Below, piece after piece: positions 35,523 through 44,223 of a DNA stretch of 64,000 nucleotides (position 1 is the first letter of the stretch; the number at the start of each line of letters is the position of its first letter). A program made the translations under genes and the position numbers. Under the pieces are notes generated by a model that searched no databases, was not told where the DNA came from, and was given only the letters and a program-made list of their open reading frames with translations. This DNA comes from Rhododendron vialii (Eukaryota; Streptophyta; Magnoliopsida; Ericales; Ericaceae): contig NC_080558.1 of assembly GCF_030253575.1 (NCBI RefSeq), positions 23,938,611-24,002,610 on the forward strand, read 5' to 3'.

Positions 35523-35783
35523 ATGAGTCGTCTGTATTCCACCTACTCTTCTGCTACGTCATCCTTAGTTCCTTCGAGATTGTCCAATAGTAGAAGTTCG
35601 TCTGCTTCATCTCCTAATCTTGAGTACTTATATGAGTTTGAATACCTTCTTGATGATAGTAAGGTTCCTCTTACTGATCTCCCTTTCCTCAACCCCTATA
35701 ATGCTTTTGTCAGACCGCAAACCTCTGTAAAAAAGACCGTCACCCAACTCTTCTCCACAAAACGTCCAACCTCCGTAAAATAG
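35523..35783 (+). pseudogene. Viral N-terminal ORF, plus copy (86 aa)
   Basis: A Ser-rich N-terminus (MSRLYSTYSSATSS) is shared with the minus copy. The frame ends one base before the movement-protein frame opens at 35785, so a frameshift may have separated the head of one long polyprotein from the rest. No domain is recognised. Confidence 0.6.
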
Positions 35784-35784
35784 T

Positions 35785-36984
35785 ATGTTCAAGCCTCTAA
35801 GTTTGGATCAGTGTTTCATAGCAGCTACAGAAGCTGAAAAACTTTTACCCCTGGAAATCCCGGTTGATTTGCCTCGCCTTTGGCAACAACAAGGATTTAC
35901 TCATCTTCACTTTGGAGCAATCAGATTGGCTGTTACTTTTCATGGCAGAAAAGGCTTACCTGTGCCTTCCAGACTTGCTCTGGTAGACACCAGGTTTCTA
36001 CAGTATCAACATGCATTTATTGCTACAGTTCAAACCACCTTAAATGCTGGAACTATGATCTTTACCTTTTACCCCAATTTCAATATGTCACTAGCAGATC
36101 CTCATTTGCTATCAGCTTTGAAGGTCCAAGTTCAAATTGGTGGTGTCTCCCAAATTTCCACCACATATGCAGCAACCCTTCACTACCAAATGGCATATCG
36201 CCTTCAAAACCATGCCTTTGACATGTCATTACCCTCCTCCACAGATGAAGCCCTTTTCCTAACTGTCAACGCACCTCACCAAGCTTCTTGTGTCCATGTT
36301 CCACGTCAGATTTCCCGACCTGAGCTTCTCAAGCTTCTCCCAGAGTCTTGGGTTACAGCTTATGAGAAAAACCAACAAAAGCCCATCCCAGTTCAATCCT
36401 TAAATCCAACTTTCATCCCAAAACCTGATGGTACAGTAGAGATTTCATTCCCAAAAGAAGTCTCTGCCTCATTCTCCACCCATCTTGTTATTTTTCCCTT
36501 GAGAATTGACATGTTTGTAGATGGTTCTGGACCTGGCCCTCCAATAAAATACTTCCAACGTAGTGGCCTTCCAGTCTTCTATTTCAAAAATACACAAACA
36601 GGTCATTGTTATGCCTGTGACTGTGATGAGTGTTTAGAAGAAAGTCTTCTAGAGGACGAAGAAGACTTTGAAGAACCATGTCCCTTATGTCCTCCGTCAC
36701 CTTCCACTCCTTGTAAATCTTTACCTCCTCCTCAACCTCCATCTGATGATGACTCTTCGAGTCAACCAAGTGGGTGTTTTATGTTCACCTCATCTCCTTC
36801 CTGGACTGAAGCAGATTTTCCTCCTCTGGAATTTCATAGTTCTCAAGAAAGAACAACCCACCGTCATAAATTTTCAGACCTTACTACCAATCTCCCTGAT
36901 GGTAGCACCAAAGCTGTGTCAGCAGCAGAAGCAGTAATAAATTGGCAATCAGCAAATTCTCTGGCTCAGAACAAAATTCTTTAG
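35785..36984 (+). pseudogene. Viral movement protein (30K superfamily) ORF, plus copy
   Basis: An open frame of 399 codons. Residues about 30-200 match the 30K movement-protein fold of Caulimoviridae, with the LHFGAIRLAVTFHGRKGLP region, a conserved LVDTRF and a TFYPNFNMSL segment. Members bind nucleic acid and enlarge plasmodesmata for cell-to-cell spread. A Cys cluster (CYACDCDEC and CPLC) with an acidic linker lies near residues 274-302. The frame ends at a stop just after AQNKIL, although the same frame continues with viral sequence at 37042. The region is missing from the minus copy. Confidence 0.85.
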
Positions 36985-37041
36985 AGAATTGCTAACTCTC
37001 AGCAAAATTGGGACAATGTTGTCCATAAAAAGTTATCATCT

Positions 37042-37308
37042 TTGGAACTTCTTATCAGAGATTTGCAGCAGAAAATTCAAAATGTTCACCAAGAACTTCT
37101 CCGGATGGCATATGCAAACCAAGCATTTTCAGCAGCTTTTTACCAAAAGGATGCTGAAATGAAGCATCTAAAGAATCAGTTTCATTCATTTCAAGCTCAG
37201 CAGTATTCTCAGCAGAAAAGCCCTTTTGACATGTTCACATCTTCCTCTCATCAAAGTTTGTTTGTGTATCCTCAAATGTCTCAACCTTTACCTATAAACC
37301 CTACCTAA
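37042..37308 (+). pseudogene. Viral coiled-coil region, plus copy (88 aa)
   Basis: A heptad-like segment (ELLIRDLQQKIQNVHQELL) is followed by Gln/Ser-rich sequence, in frame with the movement protein upstream and coat protein downstream. Stops at 36982 and 37306 bound it. Coiled coils here may mediate virion-associated interactions, by analogy only. Confidence 0.65.
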
Positions 37309-37674
37309 GAATTTGGTGAGTCAAGCTCCATCTTTGGAAGCTCATCAACTTTCCTTCCTCCACCAAAAAGACCATCTCCACCAAGACTTCCTTTCCCAAA
37401 GCCCCAAATAAAACCTATCCAACCTCCAACAGTTCCGTCTCCACCAACTACCTCTACCACAATTCTTATTACCTTCACTCATTCTAAACCAGCTGATCCA
37501 AATTCAAAGTCACCCGAGTTAATGGTTCAGTCAACTTCTAACCCTTCTAAAAATTCAATCTCCACTCTCCTACATACCTTAGCTACTATACCAGAAACCC
37601 CCTCACCTGAACCAACTATTGAGTTTGATTCGGATTTTGAATCTACTCACTTTATTTAAATTCCTCATGTTTTC

Positions 37675-38508
37675 ATGATGAACCTAGATCTTCCTGAAGA
37701 ACATGTTGAAGATCCTATTATTGAAGATGAAGATCCTATTATTGAAGAAGGTCCTGATTTTGATACACCTCCACCTCCAGAAATCCCAACCTTTGATTCC
37801 ATTTCACATTCTAACATCCATACCCAAGGTTTCTCCTTTGATAGCATTCCCCCAACAAAATGGCTAGATAAGCTTTATGAGATTCATGCTTGGTGCACTG
37901 CTGCTATGCTTTCCCCAAACGCTACACTGAGTATTGTTATTACTAAGTGTACAACAAAATTCTTTGGCCGTCTTCGTCAATGGTACTTGGCTCTTGGTGA
38001 ATACCGACAGTTGCAACTTAAACAATTGCCAACCCTTGATCAATTCATCTCAGTCTTGCATACTGAGTTTCTTGGTGACCACAACAACACAAAAGAGTTT
38101 GTTCGAGAAGAATATCTCAGCATGAAGTGCTATTCATTCAAAAGGAAAGATCTCGAGATTCATTATGACCGTATGTCTCAGAGATTTTATCTTTTCAACG
38201 GCATGGATGATGTCAATCTCAAGCAAGCCTTTCTCAATTCCCTTCCTGAACCATTGGAAAATGAGACAACAAGGTTACTTCAGACAAAAGGATTGACGCT
38301 GAATACAACATCTCTTGGTGGTATTTACCAGCACTCTTTGATTGCCTTGGAAAAATTGTGCAATCATCAGAAATTTCTCAAAACTCTTGAAGAACAAGAA
38401 AAACTTCTTGGCAAAGCATGTTATCGACCAGTTTTATCCATAAAGTGCAAAGACAATAAGTGCACTTGCTGTCCTGCATACCGAAAGTTCAAACACTTTC
38501 AGAAATGA
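37675..38508 (+). pseudogene. Viral coat protein core, plus copy (277 aa)
   Basis: An acidic N-terminus with two DPIIE repeats precedes the capsid core, which has a WLDKLYEIHAWCTAAML segment, a LDQFISVLHTEFLGD segment and IHYDRMSQRFYLFNGMDD. The order fits the Caulimoviridae coat protein, which ends in a basic region and zinc knuckle. Here a stop at 38506-38508 separates core and knuckle, in the same frame. The minus copy and the fragments at 42095-42380 derive from this region. Confidence 0.82.
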
Positions 38509-38616
38509 AAGTTCCAATCTCCTGGCAAGTTTTCAAAATTTGGCAAGTTCTCACGCCAGAAAAAATGGAAATTTTTCAAGAAGAAAAAGTTTAGAGGGCA
38601 GCGAAAGTCTGATCGT

Positions 38617-38658
38617 TGCTATATATGCAGAAAGAACGGGCACTATGCAAAACAGTGT
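38617..38658 (+). pseudogene. Viral CCHC zinc knuckle, plus copy
   Basis: CYICRKNGHYAKQC is a perfect C-x2-C-x4-H-x4-C knuckle after a Lys-rich stretch. It lies in the coat-protein frame beyond a premature stop. Confidence 0.85.
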
Positions 38659-38682
38659 CCAAATAAAACTGCAAGGGACAAA

Positions 38683-39102
38683 ATGGTGAGCTCTCTGGCT
38701 CTCATTAATGATAATCTTGAAGATGACGATGTTGAATCATTATTTTCCATTGATGATGAAGCAACAGATGAAACAGTCCTAGCATTCACCTTTTCTGATT
38801 CAGATGATTCATCAGAATCAGATGACTCTTCTGATGATTTTGACTCATTCCCTTATGAAGTCCAAACGTTTGGGTTTTCCAACATCATGCTGGCTCAACC
38901 TTTAGCCAAGGTCAAAATCTTACTTGGAAAATATGAGAAGCCTATACCACTTATAGCTTTCTTTGATACTGGTGCAGCAACCTCCATTCTCAACCCAGCA
39001 ATCCTCCCAAGGTCCAACTGGCAGTCATGTTTCAAACCCTTTATAGCAGCCAATGGAGAAACTTTTGTCATCATTCTAATCAGTAAGCCTATTATCATCT
39101 AA
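38683..39102 (+). pseudogene. Viral aspartic protease, plus copy, truncated
   Basis: After an acidic Ser/Asp linker, the core carries the active-site FFDTGAATSILNPA motif. A stop at 39100-39102 falls before the second half of the domain, whose GKDLLLGFDIF stretch still follows at about 39150-39190. It is in frame with the coat protein upstream. Confidence 0.85.
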
Positions 39103-39623
39103 CTTTTTCTTGGATACACCATAAAACACCAAGTCTATGGTTCTGATCTCCCAGGAAAAGATTTATTGTTAGGCTTTGATATTTTCCAAAATCTCAGCAA
39201 AGTCTCCTGGCTCAAAAAAATGCTTGAAATACAAAAACAACCTATTACCCTAGACCACTCAGACAAATCTCTTTTCTATAGAAAATTTCTCCTCCATCAA
39301 AGAAGCCATAATCCAAACATCCTGTGCTGAATTCCATTCTCAGTTCCTCACCAAATGCTCCAACACACTTTGAAAAAATCCAGATTTCTTCATTTCTCTT
39401 CCCTTTAAGAAAATGAAGACATCAACCCCACCAAAGCTACCCATCATGGAATGAAACCAGAACACTACCAGCTTGCTCTTCAAGAGCTCCAGCAACTCCA
39501 GTTAGAAGGTTTGATCGAGCCCACCACCTCTTAGTGGGCATGTGAAGCATTTTATGTAAATAAGAGGACAGAGGAGATAAGAGGAATCGCCTGGTTATCA
39601 ACTACCAGCCTCTTAATCATTTC

Positions 39624-40613
39624 TTGCAGGATAACAAATTTTCTTTTCCTCGGAGAAGTGTTCTTTTTGCAAACTTGCCTAAAGCTCAAATTTTCTCAAA
39701 GTTTGACTTAAAAGCAGGTTTCTGGCAGCTGGGCATCCATCTAGATGATCGACCCAAAACTGATTTTTGCATTCCAGATCACCACTTCCAGTGGTCAGTC
39801 ATGCCTTTTGAATTGAAAACAGCTCCATCTTTGTTTCAAAAGGCCATGATTCGGGTATTTGCTCCCATCCTATCCTCAGCACTTGTCTATATTGATGATA
39901 TCCTACTTTTTCCCCCAGATATGGAGTCTCATGTTATCTTACTACAAATTTTCTTTTCCCTGGTCGAAACCCATGGTATCATGCTCTCAGAGAAAAAAAT
40001 ATTTCTTGCTCAACCAGAAATTGATTTTTTAGGGATGCATATCTCTAACGGTCAATATGCCCTCCAACCTCATATAGCCTCCCAACTTGACCATTTTTCA
40101 GATGAAAATCTCACAGTCAAGCAAGTTCAACAGTTCCTAGGAATTGTTAATTATATGGCTAATTTCATTCCCAACCTTGCCCAATACCAAACTCCTCTCT
40201 CAGCTCTACTAAAGAAAACCCCTCTTCCTTGGTCAGCCCTTTGTACTAAAGCTGTAAAAGACCTCAAAGACATAGCCAAAACTCTTCCTCCATTAACCAT
40301 ACCTTCAGATGGGAAGAGAGTCCTTCAGACAGATGCCTCTGATTTATATTGGGGAGCAGTTCTTTTGGAAGAAAATTCAGATCAAAAGCGCAGAATTTGT
40401 GGATACAAGAGTGGTGCATTCTCTCTAGCAGAACTTCATTACCACTCTACTTACAAAGAAATTCTGGCAATCAAAAGAAGCATTGAAAAGTTTGAATTTC
40501 ATCTAATCGATCATAATTTCCTAATTGAGACTGATATGATGAGTTTTCCCAGCATGCTCAAGTTCAAACAGAAGCACCTTCCAAAGGCACAATTACTCAG
40601 ATGGGCAAATTGA
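39624..40613 (+). pseudogene. Viral reverse transcriptase and RNase H, plus copy (329 aa)
   Basis: An open frame of 329 codons holds KFDLKAGFWQLGIH, MPFELKTAPSLFQ, catalytic VYIDDILLF, a thumb region and the RNase H motif TDASDLYWGAVL. The first RT blocks lie upstream in damaged sequence (39420-39620), in a different frame and with a stop after IEPTTS. The frame differs from that of the protease. The end of RNase H (WSFDAVHVKGKTNVLPDFLS-like) follows a stop at 40611-40613. Confidence 0.88.
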
Positions 40614-40751
40614 TTTTCCAATTGGAGTTTTGATGCTGTTCACGTAAAAGGAAAAACAAATGTCCTTCCTGATTTTCTGTCAAGGCTCAAAAAAGAAATC
40701 AACCAATTTTCAAAAACAAAATCACATTCCTTTATCCCTTGTTGTTTTTCA

Positions 40752-41546
40752 ATGATTTCTTGTTTCCACCTAGTCAATTTTTCTGTCTACCTTCAGTGTC
40801 AAATTCTAGAGTTAACCCTTCTTTCCAGGTGTGTCCAAATGTGTCAAAACCTTCAACATCTCTGTATTTTCAAATATGGTCTTGATGAAGGTCCCATAAA
40901 AGGTCTACCTTTCCATCCTGTCTATCCTTTTCTCACCCAGTTTGAAGTGTCTTACCATAATGTCTTTTATTTCAAAAAAGAAGCCTATCTCCTCTTATGG
41001 TATTTAGTTGATGTGTATACTATAAGTGTCTGTTTTAATAAATCAGCAGTATTGGTGTATCTGGCACATGTGGTGTTCAATCAGGTCCATCCTCCAGAGG
41101 ATTTCTTTTTGAAATTTCTCTTACTCTTCGGAAGCATATCTTACTGGCAACAGAAGATCAGACAAATCCCCAACGGTGCAGGCGGAGATCTTCAATTTGC
41201 ATTTTGGACAAGTCGCAACAACAGGAGTCATCCTAATCCAGATGGTTCTATCACTTGGCAGAAAGAGTATCACACTATATTTCTCTTTGCATATCCAGAT
41301 TCTCAGAACATCCAAAGCGACAATGGAAATTATCTGGTCATGACTCAAACACTGTGTTCACTCAATGGATTGACACCTGCAGAAGTTCCCTCATTTCTCC
41401 TCTATTATGAATCTGCAAATTGGAAATTCAATGATACTTATCCGGAAGAGTGGCTCCAAAATATCCGCTATCTTTTGGAACAGTATTACTTGACGGACAG
41501 AACTGAAGACTATTCTGGAAGCAGTGGTTCAGATAATCCCGAATAA
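40752..41546 (+). CDS. Terminal viral ORF of unknown function, plus copy (264 aa), uninterrupted
   Basis: The longest unbroken frame in this copy outside the MP, CP and RT regions, located after RNase H and before the terminal promoter. The first 30 residues may be untranslated leader, and a likelier start is the internal Met in QMCQNLQHLC. It contains YHNVFYFKKEAYLLLWYLVD and FGSISYWQQKIRQ and ends in an acidic Ser-rich tail. Florendovirus-type elements carry a second ORF of unknown role at this position. The minus copy has a frameshifted version. Confidence 0.65.
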   Translation: MISCFHLVNFSVYLQCQILELTLLSRCVQMCQNLQHLCIFKYGLDEGPIKGLPFHPVYPFLTQFEVSYHNVFYFKKEAYLLLWYLVDVYTISVCFNKSAVLVYLAHVVFNQVHPPEDFFLKFLLLFGSISYWQQKIRQIPNGAGGDLQFAFWTSRNNRSHPNPDGSITWQKEYHTIFLFAYPDSQNIQSDNGNYLVMTQTLCSLNGLTPAEVPSFLLYYESANWKFNDTYPEEWLQNIRYLLEQYYLTDRTEDYSGSSGSDNPE

Positions 41547-41955
41547 CATCACTGTGTTCAGGCCAGTTGTCTCTTTTGTGTGGTGCCCCCTTTCCATTTC
41601 CAGGAGAGGGTAATATTATTGGTGTGTACTGTTTAAAGATGTAAATTATTGGTGTGTACTGTTTGTACTGATAATTGGTGTGTAATGTAATATAATGCTA
41701 GTCATATCATTCCTTTCCGGAAGGGGTGAATTAGGAGAATCATAAATGCATAAGGTAGTAAAGTCTAAGTGTAAAGTACTGATGAATACATGTGCACATT
41801 AAACTTCAATTATGGGTTGTATGTGGTAGTTAGCAAACGTGGTGTAAAAGGTCATATGTGTAACAGTATGGTGTAATAAGTGTGGCATGTATAGGCTTTG
41901 GCATATAGTAGGCTAGGCTTATGTAAGCATAATGTAATCAACCCCTCCTTATGCC

Positions 41956-41963
41956 TATAAAAG
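41956..41963 (+). promoter_or_regulatory. TATA box, distal promoter of plus copy
   Basis: TATAAAAG in GCCTATAAAAGGAGGG, identical to the proximal copy at 35045. It points out of the element toward the hairpin at 42095-42297. Confidence 0.68.
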
Positions 41964-42094
41964 GAGGGCCCTCACCATTGTAAAACCCAAGTGAATGCAA
42001 GTCAGTGTTTTCTAGTAATATATCATGTGTCTCTCTTTGATCCTAACCTACTTTGTGTTTGTACCCACTTCGTGTCTGCAAACTTGGTATCAGT

Positions 42095-42380
42095 AGATCT
42101 CAAGATTCATTATGACCGTATGTCTCAGAGATTTTATCTTCTCAACGGCATGGATGATGTCAACCTCAAGCAAGCCTTTCTCAATTCCCTTCCTGAACCA
42201 TTGGGAAATGAGACAGGTTTGCTTGAGGTTGACATCATCCATGCCGTTGAGAAAATAAAATCTCTGAGATATACGGTCATAATGAATGTCGAGATCTTTC
42301 GTTTTGAATGAACAGCACTTCATACTGAGATATTCTTCTCGAACAAACTCTTTTGTGTTGTTGTGGTCACCAAGAAACTC
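42095..42380. repeat. Inverted coat-protein fragments of the pararetrovirus
   Basis: After a truncated primer site, 42095-42215 is a sense piece of the coat-protein gene. 42216-42380 is an antisense piece of the same region. The arms 42095-42176 and 42216-42297 pair over 82 bases with few mismatches around a 39-base loop. The antisense piece continues further to 42380. It is a rearranged viral fragment. Confidence 0.9.
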
Positions 42381-42640
42381 ATTGCTAAACCCCAGGTTTG
42401 ATTTTAGAGTCCACTCCTATCATACTTTTATGTCCTGTGTCTCTAAATAAATCTCTTAAGATCACATTTTTGGAATAAAATCCAGTTAGAAAAGGATATC
42501 CAATTAGAGATAAACTGCCCATGAGCGTCATAGCATAGGCAAAAGAAACACCCCCCCCATATTGCTCATCCGACATGGCATGAATTACCAAACGTGCACC
42601 CTTGTCATGTAAGAGTGTTTCATGAATTACCGAACGTGCG
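42381..42640 (-). pseudogene. nad5: Mitochondrial nad5 fragment (NUMT)
   Basis: The minus strand (42591-42450) encodes [10 protein letters not shown], then [21 protein letters not shown], which match plant mitochondrial NADH dehydrogenase subunit 5. Several codons after DEQ are missing or replaced by a run of C on the plus strand (42551-42558). The reading frame beyond about residue 45 is unrelated. A short duplicate of the TGAATTACC(A/G)AACGTGC segment follows at 42620. It is a nuclear insertion of mitochondrial DNA, not functional. Confidence 0.75.
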
Positions 42641-43483
42641 CTGGTTTGAGAGTTTCAGTAGGCTAAGCTGAGAAAGAGATCATGGTGTCATTTTATGATG
42701 TAAAAAAGAAAAGAAAGTATTAGATATAAGGTTCATGGTTTCCATTCTGTGGAGTCCATGTTATTCTCTTTAGCGACTCTGATGGAATACCAGATTAGCG
42801 TCAACATAGGTTATTCGTTGTTGTTTACATACGTTAGAAGTTCTTCCGGGTAAGTTGCTTTTAAGTTCCCTTGTGTTGGAATGTGGAAATTTAGTAATGC
42901 CCTATCGGTTACTACTTTAAGATATCCTACAGAACTTTGTAGAGCATTTTACATTTTCTTACTTTATTTTAAGTTTTTTGTTTGTTGCAGTTTCAAGCAT
43001 AGATTGTGGGGGAGGCCCAAGTCTATATCCGCTGCACTGTTGCAAAACGTTTCACTTTGTAGGTGTCAAATTCATTCTTCATTCCCTGTTATGCAACAAT
43101 GATTAGAAGCTCAATGTCTTTTTGTTTAAAGGGCATTCAAGACCACCATGCCTACTTAGTTTTACTCATGCTTTCCAAGCAATTGTCATCTTATCCAAAC
43201 ACCGAGAGCATAATGGTGCGGGTTGCTCAAACCTATGGTTATTTCTCAACAGCCATATCTTTGCTGATTTTCCCAATTAAGCCCTTGCGTGGTGGCGTCT
43301 AACATGCTGCAGATCATAGCCTGCACGCTGCAATCTGCAAAACTTTGGTTGTAAATTATGTTCTCACTTCCAAACTCTTGATGTACATTGATGTAAATTA
43401 GAAGACATGCTTCTTTTGGAAATCTTCCCCAAAACTATCACAACGGGCATGGTCCTCGTGCATAGCATGAGGCAGCCCACCTA

Positions 43484-43484
<1 letters not shown>
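42641..43484 (+). mobile_element. 3' part of a Helitron (A), 5' end not identified
   Basis: The 3' end is a stem-loop, CCTCGTGC-ATA-GCATGAGG (43454-43472), then CAGCCCAC and CTAG (43481-43484) followed by T in a TA run. The same end type recurs at 54694-54721. An exon-like stretch at 42990-43110, preceded by TTGTTGCAG, reads FKHRLWGRPKSISAALLQN and is unassigned. The start coordinate is a conservative limit and not an observed end. Confidence 0.6.

Positions 43485-43518
<34 letters not shown>
43485..43518. repeat. TA microsatellite between Helitron ends
   Basis: A TA run separates the CTAG 3' end of one Helitron from the TCCAATCG 5' end of the next. Confidence 0.9.
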
Positions 43519-43521
<3 letters not shown>

Positions 43522-44223
43522 AATCGTTATATAAAAAGAGGCAGATTTTCGGATGCCAATTTTCAATTTGGGACGATTTTACCCTTTAATTTTTGGCAAT
43601 TTACCAATTGCCCAGCGTAGGGGGCAAAAGGGTCTTTTCTCGATAGCACACATGTCACGCTGGATGCAGAACGAAGATGCTTTTAGACAACTGAAAGTCT
43701 GAAAACATGAGAGAGAGAGATTTTGTTTTCTTCGTCTCTTTTGTTTTCTTCGTCTGAGATTAGAGGAGAGCAGACAGAAAGAGAGAGAGAGATAGAGAGA
43801 GAGAGAGAGCGAGCTCTCGCCTCCTCCGTGATTTCTCTCTCTCCATAGTGCATATACAACGATTCAGGCACTGGAATCTCTTCTCTCCGCAATTCAGCAG
43901 TCTTCGCACAGATAGGTAACCTATGACTCTTTCTTTTCTCCTGGTTTGCAATTTTTCTTTCTCTGTGTGTAGGGCTAAGCGTAGCGCGTGGTTCTAGGTT
44001 AGGGTTTTGTTCTTTTTTTTACCAGTGGATCTCACCCAAGGTTAAAGCCCTAACAATTATTGAATAGCCGTGGATTTTTCGTTTGTAGGAGATGTTGGCT
44101 TCTTCGACCTGAGATCTTTGGCCTGCTGATCGGTTCAGTTTCTTCCTGCGTTCAATGCTTGTATTGCCGGTTTGTTCTTCGATTCATGAGGTTTGGTTTT
44201 GATTTCTAAGCCTTTAAAATTTT

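Larger units (their letters stand above)
34826..42094 (+). mobile_element. Endogenous pararetrovirus (Caulimoviridae-type), plus-strand copy
   Basis: A partial intergenic/promoter region (34826-35173) leads to the primer site (35174-35186), the N-terminal ORF, movement protein, coiled coil, coat protein and CCHC knuckle, protease, RT/RNase H, a 264-aa ORF and a second promoter copy (41547-42094). Primer site to primer site is about 6.9 kb, close to one unit genome. From the movement protein to the protease the parts lie in one frame but are cut by five in-frame stops, and the RT lies in another frame, so the copy is defective. It has no integrase, which separates it from Ty3/gypsy retrotransposons. 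Confidence 0.9.

Noticed and set aside
36584..36769. Minus-strand frames within the plus viral copy (also 37665-37847, 38895-39098, 41121-41348)
   Set aside because: Shadows of conserved viral coding sequence in the plus direction.
28909..42094. Interpretation as an LTR retrotransposon pair
   Set aside because: The terminal promoter repeats look LTR-like, but there is no integrase, a 30K movement protein is present, and the primer site lies outside any TG...CA-bounded repeat. A pararetrovirus with terminal redundancy fits better.
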